Part shown: one piece after another, positions 30,726 to 41,920 of the stretch
Numbering within the stretch: position 1 is the stretch's first letter
Layout: each line of letters starts with the position of its first letter
Assembly: GCF_023115445.1 (NCBI RefSeq)
Contig: NZ_JALDUI010000008.1
Location: 1 to 64,000, forward strand
DNA length: 64,000 bases
Reading direction: 5' to 3'
Origin: Streptococcus sp. oral taxon 431
Lineage (GTDB): Bacteria > Bacillota > Bacilli > Lactobacillales > Streptococcaceae
Made by a program: the position numbers and the translations under genes
Notes under the pieces: model-generated
The model's database searches: none
What the model was told of the DNA's origin: nothing
The model's input: only the letters and a program-made list of their open reading frames with translations

Positions 30726-31856
30726 TTACTCCGCAACTTTCTTTGCTAAGAAGCTTGATACAGCTTCGACACCGATAGCTAGAGCTTCTTCTTTAGGACT
30801 CATCTTTGGATGGTGAAGGGCGTAGGGACTATCAATACCTAGCCAGAACATGACGCCAGGAACCTTTGAAAGAAGATACCCAAAGTCTTCTCCTGTCATG
30901 GCAGGTTCAATATCGATTAGTTCAATGCCCTCTTTTTCATCAAAGAAGGTCATCAATTCACGGGCTAGTTCAGGGTTGTTTTCGACAGGCAAATAACCTC
31001 CCTGCTTGAGTTCAACTTCCACTTCCATATCAAAGGCAGCTGCCACACCTTCTGCGATAGCTTTGACACGTTTTTGAACCAAGAGACTCATATTGTGTGT
31101 AAGAGCTCGAATGGTTCCATGTAAGAAGGCTGTATCAGCGATGACATTATTGGTTGTACCAGCTTGAAAAACACCGAAAGTGACAACAGCTCCCTCGATA
31201 GGATCGACATTACGGCTGACAACCGACTGAACTTGGGTCACAAAATAGCTAGCTGCAACCAGAGCGTCGTTGGCTTCATGTGGAAAGGCAGCGTGACCGC
31301 CTTTACCCTTAAAGCGAATCTTAACTTCACATGTTCCTGCAAAGAGTGTATGGGTATTGGTCGCAATTTGTCCAACTTTTAAGTCTGGACGAACATGAAG
31401 TCCATAGAATTGGTCAGGCAACCAGTCGCCAAAAGCATCATCTTCATACATGAGCATACCACCTGCTTCGTTTTCTTCTGCAGGTTGGAAGAGAAAGAGG
31501 AGATTGTTTTTTGGTTGGTTTTCTAAAGCACGTTCGAGACTTCCCAGGGCAATGGTCATGTGAAAATCATGTCCACAAGCATGCATGCGTTCTGGGTGCT
31601 GAGAGGCAAAAGGAAGACCTGTTTGTTCAACAATCGGGAGTCCGTCGATGTCTGTTCGCCAACCAATGGTACGTTCTGGCTGACTTCCTTGCAAGTAAAC
31701 TAAAATACCTGTTCGCCAGGTACGAATCTGAACAAAATCCTTACCAGCTGTTAATGTTTCAATAACATTGAGTAAATAAGCGTGAGTCTTGAATTCTTCT
31801 AAACCAATCTCAGGAATTTGGTGAAGATCGCGTCGAGTTTGAATCAAATCTAACAT
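30726..31856 (-). CDS. N-acetyldiaminopimelate deacetylase, M20 family
   Basis: 376 residues, metal-dependent amidohydrolase. Metal-site motifs [11 protein letters not shown] and ACGHDFHMT near residues 61-95 and AEENEAGG near 124 are present. The adjacency to dapH identifies it as the acetylase-branch deacetylase that gives LL-diaminopimelate for lysine synthesis. A GGAAGGAA-like site lies upstream of the ATG. It ends 3 bases before the cyclo-ligase gene. Confidence 0.88.
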   Translation of the reverse strand: MLDLIQTRRDLHQIPEIGLEEFKTHAYLLNVIETLTAGKDFVQIRTWRTGILVYLQGSQPERTIGWRTDIDGLPIVEQTGLPFASQHPERMHACGHDFHMTIALGSLERALENQPKNNLLFLFQPAEENEAGGMLMYEDDAFGDWLPDQFYGLHVRPDLKVGQIATNTHTLFAGTCEVKIRFKGKGGHAAFPHEANDALVAASYFVTQVQSVVSRNVDPIEGAVVTFGVFQAGTTNNVIADTAFLHGTIRALTHNMSLLVQKRVKAIAEGVAAAFDMEVEVELKQGGYLPVENNPELARELMTFFDEKEGIELIDIEPAMTGEDFGYLLSKVPGVMFWLGIDSPYALHHPKMSPKEEALAIGVEAVSSFLAKKVAE

Positions 31857-31884
31857 AGTTAATTTCCTTCTATTGATACGAGAA

Positions 31885-31909
31885 AGAGGCTGGAAATATT
31901 TCCGCCTCT
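31885..31909 (-). terminator. Short stem between dapH and the deacetylase gene
   Basis: AGAGGC/GCCTCT with inner GGAAA/TTTCC and a weak leftward T-rich tail. It may attenuate read-through rather than fully terminate. Confidence 0.45.
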
Positions 31910-31917
31910 GTTACTAA

Positions 31918-32616
31918 TTACAAGGTGCGAAGCGCATCCTCTAGCGCTGTTTTTTGTTGGGTTTGGCTATCGATTTCCTTGATAACACGAGCTGGGACAC
32001 CTGCTACCACAACATTTTCAGGAACATCTTGAGTGACGATAGCGCCTGCTGCAACAACAGAACCACTACCGATTTGAACACCTTCGATAACTACAGCGTT
32101 AGCACCGATGAGAACATTGTCACCGACACGGACAGGTTCAGCACTAGCTGGCTCGATAACGCCTGCAAGAACAGCACCTGCACCAACGTGGCTATTTTTA
32201 CCGACAATAGCGCGTCCACCAAGGATAGCTCCCATATCAATCATAGTGCCAGATCCGATTTCTGCACCGATATTGATAACAGCCCCCATCATGATAACAG
32301 CGTTGTCGCCAATCTCAACCTGGTCACGGATGATAGCACCTGGCTCGATACGCGCATTGATATCACGTTTATCAAGGAGAGGCACAGCAGAGTTGCGAGC
32401 ATCTTGTTCAACAACATAGTCCTTGTTTTCTGTAAGTCCTTCAAGAAGTGGAGCGATATCTTTCCAGTCTCCAAAAAGAACATTCCCAAGCTTGATAACA
32501 GAGGCAGGGATAGCTCCAGCAAGTTGCCCCTCAAAGGTCACTTTTACACTTGTCTTTTTCTCAGCATTTGCGATAAATTGGATAATTTCTTGTGCATTCA
32601 TTTTTGTAGCAGTCAT
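31918..32616 (-). CDS. dapH: Tetrahydrodipicolinate N-acetyltransferase
   Basis: 232 residues. The left-handed beta-helix of hexapeptide repeats runs from about residue 90 to 205 ([20 protein letters not shown] and similar). The N-terminal DapH domain ([20 protein letters not shown]) is typical. It acetylates tetrahydrodipicolinate in the lysine/DAP pathway, upstream of the neighbouring deacetylase. GAGGAGACACC precedes the ATG; the promoter (TGGTAGAAT leftward at 32648-32656) merges with the upstream terminator. Confidence 0.94.
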   Translation of the reverse strand: MTATKMNAQEIIQFIANAEKKTSVKVTFEGQLAGAIPASVIKLGNVLFGDWKDIAPLLEGLTENKDYVVEQDARNSAVPLLDKRDINARIEPGAIIRDQVEIGDNAVIMMGAVINIGAEIGSGTMIDMGAILGGRAIVGKNSHVGAGAVLAGVIEPASAEPVRVGDNVLIGANAVVIEGVQIGSGSVVAAGAIVTQDVPENVVVAGVPARVIKEIDSQTQQKTALEDALRTL

Positions 32617-32654
32617 AGGTGTCTCCTCACTCTTTGTAATGCTTACTATTCTAC

Positions 32655-32682
32655 CAAAAAAGGCTTCAATTTTGAAGCCTTA
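32655..32682 (-). terminator. Terminator after the EamA transporter gene
   Basis: Read leftward: AAGGCTTC/GAAGCCTT stem and TTTTTT, running straight into the extended -10 of dapH. Confidence 0.85.
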
Positions 32683-32700
32683 AGTGTTAAAAGAAGGTGT

Positions 32701-33612
32701 TTAATTCTTGGATTTAGATTCTTCGATGGACAAGAAAACCATAGGAACGATAATCAAAATCATGGCCAGTACCAAGAAACCATCCAGAACCATGCCAAGG
32801 AAAAGAACACTAAGAATAGCAGAGGATAGCGGTTCGCTTGCACTGACGACTGACACCACCAATGGGGAAACGAGAGAGACAGCCTTCATCGATAGGAAAA
32901 AGGCAAAGGCAGTTCCCAAAAAGGCAATAGTCAAACAAATACAGATACTGATGGCATCAACCTGGAAGCTAATCTTATAAACGGGGTAGAGAAAATTACT
33001 AAAAAGGCCCGCGATAATCATTCCCCAACCAACAGTTGGCACAAAACCGTATTTTTTAGCAAAGCGTTGGGGTAAGATAACATTGAACATGACACCTAAG
33101 GCACTGAGAAGTCCTGTCAGTAAAGCAAGAGGAGTGATGGATAGCTTAGACAAATCGCCTTTGGTAGCCATCAAAAAGACCCCGAGCATAGCAGTCAAAA
33201 CATAGAAAATTGCTTTTTTAGAAGCTTTTTTCTTGTAGATGATGCGATTATATAGAAGTATAAAGACAGGACTGATAAATTGGAGGATGGTGGCAGTGGT
33301 AGCGTTGGAATACTCGACACAGAGATAGAAGAAAAACTGAACAGAAAAAATCCCTAAGATGGCATAGGCCAGAAAAGGCAGGTAATTGTTTCGATTTTTC
33401 CAGATCTCGAAGAGTTGGGACCGGAGTTTAAGACTAGATAAGACGATTACGAAACCACCTGCGACGAGTAGACGCATAGAAGTAATCCACCCTGAAGATA
33501 CTTGATAATGTGAAAAAAAGTACTCTCCTAAGATTCCACAGATCCCCCAGATCAAGCCAGATAAGAGAGAATAAATGGTTCCCTTAAAAATATTCTTTTG
33601 ATATTTATTCAT
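32701..33612 (-). CDS. EamA/DMT family transporter
   Basis: 303 residues, ten predicted membrane helices in two EamA repeats. The first repeat has SLLSGLIWGICGILGEYFF; the second begins near LTALLTG. I set the start at ATG 33612: the frame extends to 33666, but that would place the start inside the pbp1b terminator loop. TGGTACAAT (leftward, 33619-33627) ends six bases before this ATG and there is no ribosome-binding site, so the mRNA may be leaderless. The substrate is unknown. Confidence 0.82.
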   Translation of the reverse strand: MNKYQKNIFKGTIYSLLSGLIWGICGILGEYFFSHYQVSSGWITSMRLLVAGGFVIVLSSLKLRSQLFEIWKNRNNYLPFLAYAILGIFSVQFFFYLCVEYSNATTATILQFISPVFILLYNRIIYKKKASKKAIFYVLTAMLGVFLMATKGDLSKLSITPLALLTGLLSALGVMFNVILPQRFAKKYGFVPTVGWGMIIAGLFSNFLYPVYKISFQVDAISICICLTIAFLGTAFAFFLSMKAVSLVSPLVVSVVSASEPLSSAILSVLFLGMVLDGFLVLAMILIIVPMVFLSIEESKSKN

Positions 33613-33618
33613 GTTGCT

Positions 33619-33627
33619 ATTGTACCA
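33619..33627 (-). promoter_or_regulatory. Extended -10 six bases from the transporter ATG
   Basis: Leftward TGGTACAAT; the predicted transcription start coincides with the start codon. Confidence 0.6.
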
Positions 33628-33635
33628 TGAAATGA

Positions 33636-33681
33636 AAAAAGAAAAAAGAGAGTGGAGAAAAATCATTTCTTTCCCACTCTC
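33636..33681 (-). terminator. pbp1b terminator
   Basis: Leftward GAGAGTGGG/CCACTCTC stem followed by TTTTTTCTTTTTT. Confidence 0.88.
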
Positions 33682-33695
33682 AATGATTGTGCTAG

Positions 33696-33760
33696 TTAGC
33701 GCTGTTGATTGCTACTTCTGTTATTGGAACTAGAGCTACTATTACTGTTCCCGTTACTAG
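33696..33760 (-). pseudogene. Out-of-frame remnant of the pbp1b tail
   Basis: In the shifted frame this reads [20 protein letters not shown] followed by R and a TAA at 33696-33698, continuing the Ser/Asn-rich tail. A single extra A before ACTAGTAACGGG explains the present early stop. Confidence 0.7.
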
Positions 33761-36192
33761 TTAGAAGTATTACTACGATTATTATTGTTACTACTATTGT
33801 TATTGTTTGATGAGGAAGAAGATGCTTTTGGTAGGCTTCCTAAAATGGTGTTCCAAGCGTTTTGGTAGTCAGCATCACTTCCACCAATAGCGAATTTATA
33901 AGTGGTAGTCGGAGCACCAGCTTGGTTAGCCCAGTAACTTGTTACCATTTCACCAGTCACATTAACCTCTTTACCATTGATAGTAACCTTACCTGGTTTT
34001 TGACCAGTTGATTTGAGGACTTGAGATGAAGTGACACTTGAGTCGAGACTAAAGCGTTCTGAACCCCAAGAAGAAGGGGCTGCTTGTTGAATGGCATTTA
34101 CCAGATGAGCCATATATTTTGCATTACGGTAGTGTCCTGCACCTTTACCAAGTGGTCGGTTATCATCATGACCAAGCCAACCACCAAGGGTTAATCTTGG
34201 AGTTGAAAGCATGAGCCACATATCGCCATCTTCATTGGTCGTACCAGTTTTACCAATCCAGTCAGCACCCGCTAAACTTGGGTTGATAGTGGCAAGATCG
34301 CTCTGGAAGCTTGAAGTCACTTGGGAAGAAATAACATCTCTTAGTAAGCTCTGCATAATGGTTGCAGTTGCTTTAGAGTAGACTTGTACAGGTTCATCTT
34401 TGTGCTCATAGATAACCTCGCCGCTGGTTTTTTCGATTTTCGAAATCATGTATTTTTTATGGTAAACACCATTGTTAGCCAAGGTTTGGTAGCCATTTGT
34501 ATGCTGGGCTACAGTGACATCGATTCCTCCCCCCATAGGAAGACTTTCAATGCCATATTCTGGAATCTCGTAGCCCATTTTTTCCATGTAGGAACGGACA
34601 TCAACTCCTTTTTGAAGAAGTAACTGATAGGTCCAGTAGGCTGGGATATTCCAAGAGTAATTCAGAGCTTCTTTCAGACTCATCATGGCAGTACCAGAAC
34701 TATTGACATACATGATAGGATTTCCGTTAGAGAAGTTAGTTGGGTAGTTAGATAAGATGCTTGCACTTCCCATCAAACCTTGGTCAATCGCAATACTGTA
34801 GGCTAGGATTGGTTTAGTAGTTGAAGCAGGAGACCTTTTAGTGTTAAAGGCGTGGTTGTTTTGATTACTTTGGTAATCACGACCACCGACAAATCCTAAA
34901 ATGGCGCCTGTTTGGTTATCCATCAAGACATTTCCGACTTCTGGTTGACCAGTATCATCATCGACAAGGTAGCCATAGTTTGCAACTGCACCTTGCATGG
35001 CTGTATGGATAGCTTTATCAATTGTAGTTGTGATACGGTAACCACCATTTTGAATCTCTTTTTCAGCCAATTCATGATAAGATTTTTGGATAGATTCGTT
35101 CTTTAGTTCTGGTGCAGAAACGTTATCTTTTTTGACCAGATAATCGTACATGAGGTTCGTCGCCTCATCAAGCGCAGTGAAGTAGAGGAAACCTTTAGCA
35201 GTTACGTTGACATTTTCTGCTGGCAAGAAGTCTTTCTTAATATCGTACGCTTTATAGGTTTCGTAATCTTCTTGGCTAAGAACTCCAGTTCTGTACATAT
35301 TGTAGAGAACATCTTTTGAGCGCTTGATTCCAAGTTCAATATCTTCTTCGCTCTTCATCTCACCAGTAGACTCATAAGGTGAGTAGGAAATGGGGCTTTG
35401 TGGTAAACCTGCTAGGAAAGCTGCTTGAGGAATGGTTAGTTTGCTAGCATCCACTCCGAAAATTCCAGTTGCAGCCTGCTGAGCACCTGCGATATTTTGT
35501 CCCTTGTTATTGCGACCAAAAGGTGCAACATTTAGATAGGTAGTCAGGATTTCATCCTTATTCATAGCACGTTCTAGGGCTAGAGCATCTACGATTTCAC
35601 TGGCTTTACGAGCAAGCGTAGGAGCATCACCAACTACTTGTTGTTTGATGAGCTGTTGTGTTAGGGTAGAACCACCACTCGAAGAACCAAGGCCGATAAA
35701 GTTTCCTAGACTGGCACGAATGACCGCTTTAGGAACGACACCATTGTGCTCTGCAAAGTGTTCGTCCTCGGTTGCAACGATAGCTTGCTTGAGATTATCT
35801 GAAATGGCATCTGATGACACAGATGTGCGAAGTAGATCGCTTTCAATAGCCCCAATCATAGAACCATCTGCATAGCGAATCTCAGAAATAGATGAAATAT
35901 TGTTGACCTGTTTAACCAAATCCTCCGTTTGAGGGACACTAACTTGATCAAAGAGAGAAACAGCATACCCCAAAACAACCCCAGTCCCGAGGAGACCGCC
36001 AATAAAAGCTAGGATGCAAAGTGTGTTAAAAGTTGCTTTTATTCCAAGTAAAATCTTGGCCCCAATAGTCCAAATGGTTAGTTTTGTTTTGACTTTCTTA
36101 TTTTTATCTGGATTTTTTTTGGAAGTTGTTAATTTTAGAGACCGAAGTAAGGCCAGTCCTTTTTGTTTGATTCTTGTTACATGTTTGTTCAT
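33757..36192 (-). CDS. pbp1b: Penicillin-binding protein 1B
   Basis: 811 residues, class A bifunctional PBP. A basic cytosolic N terminus and one membrane helix (about 55-80) precede the glycosyltransferase domain ([13 protein letters not shown] near 140, [11 protein letters not shown]). In the transpeptidase domain, the active SxxK is STTK near 452, SxN is SWN, and KTGTT is near 645. ATG 36192 has GAGGAA just upstream. The Ser/Asn-rich tail ends early: a one-base shift near the 3' end cuts ~21 residues whose code still exists at 33696-33756. It polymerises and crosslinks peptidoglycan at the membrane surface. Confidence 0.94.
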   Translation of the reverse strand: MNKHVTRIKQKGLALLRSLKLTTSKKNPDKNKKVKTKLTIWTIGAKILLGIKATFNTLCILAFIGGLLGTGVVLGYAVSLFDQVSVPQTEDLVKQVNNISSISEIRYADGSMIGAIESDLLRTSVSSDAISDNLKQAIVATEDEHFAEHNGVVPKAVIRASLGNFIGLGSSSGGSTLTQQLIKQQVVGDAPTLARKASEIVDALALERAMNKDEILTTYLNVAPFGRNNKGQNIAGAQQAATGIFGVDASKLTIPQAAFLAGLPQSPISYSPYESTGEMKSEEDIELGIKRSKDVLYNMYRTGVLSQEDYETYKAYDIKKDFLPAENVNVTAKGFLYFTALDEATNLMYDYLVKKDNVSAPELKNESIQKSYHELAEKEIQNGGYRITTTIDKAIHTAMQGAVANYGYLVDDDTGQPEVGNVLMDNQTGAILGFVGGRDYQSNQNNHAFNTKRSPASTTKPILAYSIAIDQGLMGSASILSNYPTNFSNGNPIMYVNSSGTAMMSLKEALNYSWNIPAYWTYQLLLQKGVDVRSYMEKMGYEIPEYGIESLPMGGGIDVTVAQHTNGYQTLANNGVYHKKYMISKIEKTSGEVIYEHKDEPVQVYSKATATIMQSLLRDVISSQVTSSFQSDLATINPSLAGADWIGKTGTTNEDGDMWLMLSTPRLTLGGWLGHDDNRPLGKGAGHYRNAKYMAHLVNAIQQAAPSSWGSERFSLDSSVTSSQVLKSTGQKPGKVTINGKEVNVTGEMVTSYWANQAGAPTTTYKFAIGGSDADYQNAWNTILGSLPKASSSSSNNNNSSNNNNRSNTSN

Positions 36193-36212
36193 AGAATTCC
36201 TCACTCTTTATT

Positions 36213-36221
36213 ATTATACCA
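36213..36221 (-). promoter_or_regulatory. Extended -10 promoter of pbp1b
   Basis: Leftward TGGTATAAT about 20 bases before the pbp1b ATG at 36192. Confidence 0.7.
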
Positions 36222-36296
36222 TAAAAGCAATTATTGCAAGAAATTAGGCTTAGAACAGGGCTTTGGATAGGGATTGGGTCTTGAGATTTAGACATT

Positions 36297-36327
36297 GAAA
36301 AAAGCCAGATTTAAACTAAATCTGACT
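36297..36327 (-). terminator. galU terminator
   Basis: CAGATTTA (36306-36313) and TAAATCTG (36317-36324) form the stem; the leftward strand then reads CTTTTTT. Confidence 0.85.
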
Positions 36328-36341
36328 GTTTGACAAATTGT

Positions 36342-37241
36342 TTATTTGTCTCCTGAAAGTTCTTTTCCAAGATCAATCAAGTAGTCCTTCAAGTGGTCTT
36401 TGACTTGTGGATGTTTGAGAGCGTATTCGATGGAAGTCTTCATAAATCCAAACTTGTCTCCAACATCATAACGAGCACCCTTGAATTCACGAGCAAATAC
36501 TCGTTGAGTTTTGTTGAGAGTATCGATGGCATCTGTTAGCTGGATTTCATTTCCGGCACCAGGTGTTTGATTTTCAAGGATACCGAAAATCTCTGGTGTG
36601 AGGAGATAACGGCCAATAATGGCTAGATCACTTGGTGCGTCTTCAGGTGCTGGTTTTTCAACGAAGGTTTCAACACTGTAAAGACCATCTTTGCCTTCTC
36701 CTTGAGGAGCGATGACACCGTATGAAGAAACTTCTTCGTGTGGGACAGGCATTACGGCGATAGTAGAAGCGTGAGTCTTCTCATAATCATTCATGAGTTG
36801 CTTGGTCAATGGAACAGCTTTGTCATCAGTGATATCCATGAGGTCATCTCCAAGCATGACCACAAAAGGTTCATTTCCGACGAAAGCCTTTGCTTGTAAG
36901 ACGGCATCTCCGAGTCCACGTGGGTGTGTTTGACGGATGAAGTGAAGACGCATACCAGTTGTTTCATCAACTAGCTTCAAAAGGTCTGTTTTTCCTTTTT
37001 CCTTGAGGTTGTATTCTAGTTCAAAGTTTGAGTCAAAGTGATCTTCGATAGAACGTTTTGACTTTCCTGTTACCACAAGAATGTCCTCAATTCCAGACTT
37101 GAGAGCTTCTTCAACGATAAACTGGATGGTTGGTTTATCCACGATTGGCAACATTTCTTTGGCCAAAGCTTTAGTTGCAGGTAGGAAACGAGTTCCAAGT
37201 CCCGCAGCAGGGATAACGGCTTTTCTAACTTTTTGCTTCAT
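36342..37241 (-). CDS. galU: UTP-glucose-1-phosphate uridylyltransferase
   Basis: 299 residues. The nucleotidyltransferase signature [20 protein letters not shown] near residues 12-31 and [10 protein letters not shown] near 128 are intact. It makes UDP-glucose, which supplies capsule, glycolipids and, here, the UDP-glucose that the adhesin glycosyltransferases at the far end of the window would need. It follows gpsA by 21 bases on the same strand, with GAAAGGAAGC upstream of the ATG. Confidence 0.95.
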   Translation of the reverse strand: MKQKVRKAVIPAAGLGTRFLPATKALAKEMLPIVDKPTIQFIVEEALKSGIEDILVVTGKSKRSIEDHFDSNFELEYNLKEKGKTDLLKLVDETTGMRLHFIRQTHPRGLGDAVLQAKAFVGNEPFVVMLGDDLMDITDDKAVPLTKQLMNDYEKTHASTIAVMPVPHEEVSSYGVIAPQGEGKDGLYSVETFVEKPAPEDAPSDLAIIGRYLLTPEIFGILENQTPGAGNEIQLTDAIDTLNKTQRVFAREFKGARYDVGDKFGFMKTSIEYALKHPQVKDHLKDYLIDLGKELSGDK

Positions 37242-37262
37242 GAGCTTCCTTTCTAACGGTGA

Positions 37263-38279
37263 CTAAGACCACTCGTTCTCTGCCTTGAACTCATTGCTCA
37301 TGAGTTCAGAAACGGCATCCTTAATATTAACATTTTCATAAATAACTTGGTAAATGGCTTGGGTAATAGGCATATAAACTCCGAGTTCTTGCGCCAATTC
37401 GTAAGCAGCTTTGGTTGTTGAAATTCCTTCAATGACCATTCCCATATTTGCTTCGATATCTGCCAAGGCTTCGCCACGCCCAAGAGCATCTCCTGCACGC
37501 CAGTTACGTGAGTGGACAGAAGTTCCGGTAACGATTAAATCTCCAACCCCAGAAAGTCCACTGTAAGTTAATGGATTTGCTCCAAGTTTAACTCCCAGAC
37601 GGGTAATTTCTGCCAGCCCGCGCGTGATAATAGCAGCTTTGGCATTATCCCCAAATCCAAGTCCATGAAGGGCACCTGCACCAACAGCGATGATATTTTT
37701 AAGAGCACCAGCTGTTTCCACTCCGATCACATCCGTATTGGTATAAAGGCGGAAGTAGTGGTTACTAAAGAGTGTCTGAACATATTGAGCAGTTTGTAAA
37801 TCCTTGGATGCAGCCGTAATCAAGGTGATGTCACGTACAATCGTTTCTTCCGCATGGCTAGGACCAGATACAACCACAATCTCACTACGCAATTCTTCAG
37901 GGATTTCTTCTTCTAGAATGGTTGAAAGGCGTTTGTGGCTATTGGGTTCGAGGCCTTTTGAAGCATGCATGACCACCACTTTATGATCCAAAACAGCAGC
38001 CACTTGTTGAGCTACCAATCTGGTCACCTTGGTTGGCACCACAAACAAGACAGCATCAACACCCTTCAAGGCTTCTGCCAAATCATGATAGGCAACAATT
38101 TTTTCGTCTAATACAGTATCCTTAAAATAGCGTTTGTTAGTATGTTGTGTATTGATTTCGTCAATTTGATCAGGAATATTTCCCCAGATACGCACTTGGT
38201 GTCCGTTGTCATTAAGAACTTGTGACAGTGCAGTACCCCATGAACCAGGCCCTAAAACAGCGATGGTTTGTTTGTCCAT
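37263..38279 (-). CDS. gpsA: Glycerol-3-phosphate dehydrogenase [NAD(P)+]
   Basis: 338 residues. The dinucleotide-binding loop GPGSWGTAL near residues 9-17 and the conserved [21 protein letters not shown] near 192 mark GpsA. It supplies sn-glycerol-3-phosphate for phospholipids. ATG 38279 is chosen because AAGGAGGAAAAT lies directly upstream; a frame extending to 38336 has no such site. It is transcribed with galU. Confidence 0.95.
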   Translation of the reverse strand: MDKQTIAVLGPGSWGTALSQVLNDNGHQVRIWGNIPDQIDEINTQHTNKRYFKDTVLDEKIVAYHDLAEALKGVDAVLFVVPTKVTRLVAQQVAAVLDHKVVVMHASKGLEPNSHKRLSTILEEEIPEELRSEIVVVSGPSHAEETIVRDITLITAASKDLQTAQYVQTLFSNHYFRLYTNTDVIGVETAGALKNIIAVGAGALHGLGFGDNAKAAIITRGLAEITRLGVKLGANPLTYSGLSGVGDLIVTGTSVHSRNWRAGDALGRGEALADIEANMGMVIEGISTTKAAYELAQELGVYMPITQAIYQVIYENVNIKDAVSELMSNEFKAENEWS

Positions 38280-38481
38280 ATTTTCCTCCTTCTGAGAAAG
38301 CACTTTCTTATATTCTACCATAAAAAGCCCTATCATGCATCTATAGAATTCATTAAGAAATTTTTGTCAGACTATTTATGTATCTGAGAAAGAAATTGAA
38401 AAAATGACAGTAGAATAATAGGGTGTTCATGGGTCAAAACAATAAAATCACGAAAAGAGAAACAATATTCCCCCTAAAAAT

Positions 38482-38490
38482 GGTATAATA
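38482..38490 (+). promoter_or_regulatory. Extended -10 promoter of leuS
   Basis: TGGTATAAT, 28 bases before the leuS ATG. Confidence 0.75.
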
Positions 38491-38518
38491 GGAGCATCAC
38501 GAAAATTGGAGAGACGCT

Positions 38519-41020
38519 ATGAGTTTTTACAATCATAAAGAAATCGAGCCTAAGTGGCAGGGCTACTGGGCTGACAATCACACTTTTAAGACAGGAACAG
38601 ACGCTTCAAAACCTAAGTTTTATGCGCTTGATATGTTCCCTTACCCATCTGGAGCGGGTCTTCACGTAGGACACCCAGAAGGCTACACAGCGACTGATAT
38701 CCTCAGCCGTTTCAAACGTGCGCAAGGCTACAATGTCCTTCACCCAATGGGCTGGGATGCTTTTGGTTTGCCTGCAGAGCAATACGCTATGGATACAGGT
38801 AATGACCCAGCGGAATTCACAGCAGAAAACATTGCCAACTTCAAACGCCAAATCAATGCGCTTGGATTCTCTTACGACTGGGATCGTGAAGTCAACACAA
38901 CAGATCCAAACTACTACAAGTGGACTCAATGGATTTTCACTAAGCTTTACGAAAAAGGCTTAGCTTATGAAGCTGAAGTGCCAGTAAACTGGGTTGAAGA
39001 ATTGGGAACAGCCATCGCCAACGAAGAAGTTCTTCCAGATGGAACATCTGAGCGTGGTGGTTATCCAGTTGTCCGTAAACCAATGCGCCAATGGATGCTT
39101 AAAATCACGGCCTATGCAGAGCGCTTGCTCAATGACTTGGATGACCTTGACTGGCCAGAGTCTATCAAAGATATGCAACGCAACTGGATCGGTAAATCAA
39201 CTGGTGCCAATGTCACTTTCAAGGTGAAAGGAACTGACAAGGAATTCACCGTCTTTACGACACGTCCTGACACCCTTTTTGGTGCTACCTTCACTGTTTT
39301 GGCGCCTGAACATGAACTAGTAGATGCCATCACGACACCTGAACAAGCTGAGGCTGTGGCTGACTACAAACACCAAGCTAGCTTGAAATCTGACCTAGCT
39401 CGTACAGACCTTGCCAAGGAAAAAACAGGGGTTTGGACTGGTGCTTATGCTATCAACCCTGTTAACGGTAAAGAAATTCCAATCTGGATTGCGGACTACG
39501 TTCTTGCTAGCTATGGTACAGGTGCTGTTATGGCTGTACCTGCCCACGATGAGCGTGACTGGGAATTTGCTAAACAATTTGGACTTCCAATCGTAGAAGT
39601 ACTTGAAGGTGGGAACGTTGAAGAGGCTGCCTACACAGAAGATGGACTTCACGTCAACTCTGACTTTTTGAACGGTCTCAACAAAGAAGACGCGATTGCT
39701 AAAATCGTGTCTTGGCTAGAAGAAAAAGGCTTTGGTCAAGAAAAGGTTACCTACCGTCTTCGTGACTGGCTCTTTAGCCGTCAACGTTACTGGGGTGAGC
39801 CAATCCCAATTATTCATTGGGAAGATGGAACTTCAACAGCCGTTCCAGAAAGTGAATTGCCACTTGTCTTGCCAGTAACCAAGGACATCCGCCCTTCAGG
39901 TACTGGTGAGAGTCCGCTAGCTAACTTGACAGACTGGCTTGAAGTGACGCGTGAAGATGGCGTCAAAGGTCGTCGTGAGACCAACACCATGCCACAATGG
40001 GCAGGTTCAAGCTGGTACTACCTCCGCTATATCGATCCACATAACACAGAAAAATTGGCTGATGAGGACCTCCTCAAACAATGGTTGCCAGTAGACATCT
40101 ACGTGGGTGGTGCTGAACACGCTGTGCTTCACTTGCTTTACGCTCGTTTCTGGCACAAATTCCTCTATGATATCGGTGTCGTTCCAACTAAGGAGCCATT
40201 CCAAAAACTTTTTAACCAAGGAATGATCTTGGGAACTAGCTACCGTGACCACCGTGGAGCTCTTGTGGCGACTGACAAGGTTGAAAAACGTGACGGTTCC
40301 TTCTTCCATGTGGAAACAGGGGAAGAGCTGGAGCAAGCCCCAGCCAAGATGTCTAAATCTCTCAAGAACGTTGTCAATCCAGACGATGTGGTGGAACAAT
40401 ACGGTGCTGATACCCTTCGTGTTTATGAAATGTTCATGGGACCACTCGATGCTTCCATTGCTTGGTCTGAAGAAGGCTTGGAAGGAAGCCGTAAATTCCT
40501 TGACCGTGTTTACCGTTTGATTACAAGTAAAGAAATCGTTGCGGAAAACAATGGCGCTCTAGACAAGGTTTACAACGAAACTGTTAAGGCTGTCACTGAG
40601 CAAATCGAGTCTATGAAATTCAACACAGCCATTGCTCAGCTCATGGTCTTTGTCAATGCGGCTAACAAGGAAGATAAACTTTATGTAGACTACGCCAAAG
40701 GCTTTATACAATTGATCGCTCCATTTGCGCCTCACTTGGCAGAAGAACTCTGGCAAACAGTCGCAGCAACTGGCGAGTCTATCTCTTATGTGGCTTGGCC
40801 AACATGGGACGAAAGCAAATTGGTTGAAGACGAAGTCGAAATCGTCGTCCAAATCAAAGGGAAAGTCCGTGCTAAACTTATGGTCGCTAAAGACCTTTCA
40901 CGCGAAGAATTGCAAGAAGTGGCTCTGGCTAACGACAAAGTTAAAGCAGAGATTGATGGCAAAGAAATCGTAAAAGTGATTGCGGTACCTAACAAACTCG
41001 TTAATATCGTTGTGAAATAA
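38519..41020 (+). CDS. leuS: Leucyl-tRNA synthetase
   Basis: 833 residues, class I. The HIGH motif is HVGH at residues 49-52 within [21 protein letters not shown] is near residues 610-614. The CP1 editing domain lies between them. TTGGAGAGACGCT precedes the ATG. No T-box leader was seen. The last eleven codons are repeated, in a diverged form, at 41073-41105 beyond a perfect palindrome, suggesting past recombination at the 3' end. Confidence 0.97.
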   Translation: MSFYNHKEIEPKWQGYWADNHTFKTGTDASKPKFYALDMFPYPSGAGLHVGHPEGYTATDILSRFKRAQGYNVLHPMGWDAFGLPAEQYAMDTGNDPAEFTAENIANFKRQINALGFSYDWDREVNTTDPNYYKWTQWIFTKLYEKGLAYEAEVPVNWVEELGTAIANEEVLPDGTSERGGYPVVRKPMRQWMLKITAYAERLLNDLDDLDWPESIKDMQRNWIGKSTGANVTFKVKGTDKEFTVFTTRPDTLFGATFTVLAPEHELVDAITTPEQAEAVADYKHQASLKSDLARTDLAKEKTGVWTGAYAINPVNGKEIPIWIADYVLASYGTGAVMAVPAHDERDWEFAKQFGLPIVEVLEGGNVEEAAYTEDGLHVNSDFLNGLNKEDAIAKIVSWLEEKGFGQEKVTYRLRDWLFSRQRYWGEPIPIIHWEDGTSTAVPESELPLVLPVTKDIRPSGTGESPLANLTDWLEVTREDGVKGRRETNTMPQWAGSSWYYLRYIDPHNTEKLADEDLLKQWLPVDIYVGGAEHAVLHLLYARFWHKFLYDIGVVPTKEPFQKLFNQGMILGTSYRDHRGALVATDKVEKRDGSFFHVETGEELEQAPAKMSKSLKNVVNPDDVVEQYGADTLRVYEMFMGPLDASIAWSEEGLEGSRKFLDRVYRLITSKEIVAENNGALDKVYNETVKAVTEQIESMKFNTAIAQLMVFVNAANKEDKLYVDYAKGFIQLIAPFAPHLAEELWQTVAATGESISYVAWPTWDESKLVEDEVEIVVQIKGKVRAKLMVAKDLSREELQEVALANDKVKAEIDGKEIVKVIAVPNKLVNIVVK

Positions 41021-41045
41021 CGAGTTTATTAGCCCTATCTGCCAC

Positions 41046-41072
41046 CTTCAATAGTCCACTGGACTATTGAAG
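41046..41072. repeat. Perfect 27-base palindrome after leuS
   Basis: Thirteen-base arms CTTCAATAGTCCA and TGGACTATTGAAG around a single C. It has no T-run. It abuts the duplicated leuS tail. Confidence 0.85.
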
Positions 41073-41105
41073 CCAACCAAACTTGTAAATATTGTTGTGA
41101 AATAA
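41073..41105 (+). pseudogene. Duplicated leuS 3' tail
   Basis: These 33 bases encode [10 protein letters not shown] plus stop and match 40988-41020 ([10 protein letters not shown] plus stop) with five base differences, four of which leave the protein unchanged or are in one codon. It is a diverged second copy of the leuS end. Confidence 0.75.
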
Positions 41106-41110
41106 ATTTA

Positions 41111-41145
41111 AAAGTCCTTCAGAGCTAAGTTCTGGAGGATTTTTT
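41111..41145 (+). terminator. leuS terminator
   Basis: AGTCCTTCAG and CTGGAGGAT pair imperfectly, followed by TTTTT. It lies behind the duplicated tail, i.e. at the ancestral gene end. Confidence 0.75.
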
Positions 41146-41216
41146 GTAGATTACCTGTGAGATGTGATATACTATTCACATCTTTAAACTTATAAAAGTG
41201 AGATAAGGAGAATACT

Positions 41217-41909
41217 ATGCCAGTAAATGAATATGGTCAGATAATTGGTGAACCTGTAGATAATACACCTGGAGTTTTACCCTCGCTTGTACGGATAGAA
41301 GGAAAGTATACGATTCTAGAAGCTCTTTCGGTGGAAAAGCATGCGGAGGATTTGCTGGCTGTTTATGGTCCAGATAGCCCTCGTGATATGTGGACCTATC
41401 TCTTTCAGGAGCCAGTAGAAAATCTCGAAGAATTAATCGTAGCTTTGAAGCAAATGCTTGAGCGTAAGGATCGTTTCTATTATGCGATTATCGATAAAGT
41501 GACTGGAAAGGTGTTGGGGACTTTTTCTCTCATGCGTATTGATCAAGCCAATCGCACCATTGAAGTTGGCGCGGTGACCTTTTCTCCGTCTCTCAAACAG
41601 ACCAGGATGGGAACAGAAGCCCACTATTTGCTTGCTCGTTATGTCTTTGAAGAGCTTAACTATCGCCGTTATGAGTGGAAATGTGATGCACTAAATCTAC
41701 CTTCTAGAAAAGCAGCAGAACGTTTGGGTTTTATCTACGAAGGCACCTTTCGCCAAGCTGTTATTTATAAAGGGCGTACTAGGGATACGGACTGGATGTC
41801 TATGATTGATAAGGACTGGCCAAGGGTTAAAGCTCGTTTTGAATCGTGGTTGAAGCAAGATAATTTTGATGAAAATGGACAACAGATTAAATCTCTACGA
41901 GAATGTTAG
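41217..41909 (+). CDS. GNAT acetyltransferase, RimJ/RimL type
   Basis: 230 residues. The N-terminal ~35 residues (NEYGQIIGEPVDNTPGVLPS) and the GNAT core with VTFSPSLKQTRMGTEAHYLL for acetyl-CoA binding and WKCDALNLPSRKAAERLGF are typical of the subgroup that acetylates small molecules or protein N termini. AAGGAGAATACT precedes the ATG. It overlaps the region before a second GNAT gene. The substrate is unknown. Confidence 0.87.
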   Translation: MPVNEYGQIIGEPVDNTPGVLPSLVRIEGKYTILEALSVEKHAEDLLAVYGPDSPRDMWTYLFQEPVENLEELIVALKQMLERKDRFYYAIIDKVTGKVLGTFSLMRIDQANRTIEVGAVTFSPSLKQTRMGTEAHYLLARYVFEELNYRRYEWKCDALNLPSRKAAERLGFIYEGTFRQAVIYKGRTRDTDWMSMIDKDWPRVKARFESWLKQDNFDENGQQIKSLREC

Positions 41910-41920
41910 GAAGGTTTGCT

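Noticed and set aside
31954-32829. A 291-codon plus-strand frame across dapH.
   Set aside because: It is antisense to the hexapeptide-repeat gene, whose periodic codons keep the other strand open.
33613-33666. The upstream start of the EamA transporter.
   Set aside because: It falls in the loop of the pbp1b terminator and before the promoter -10.
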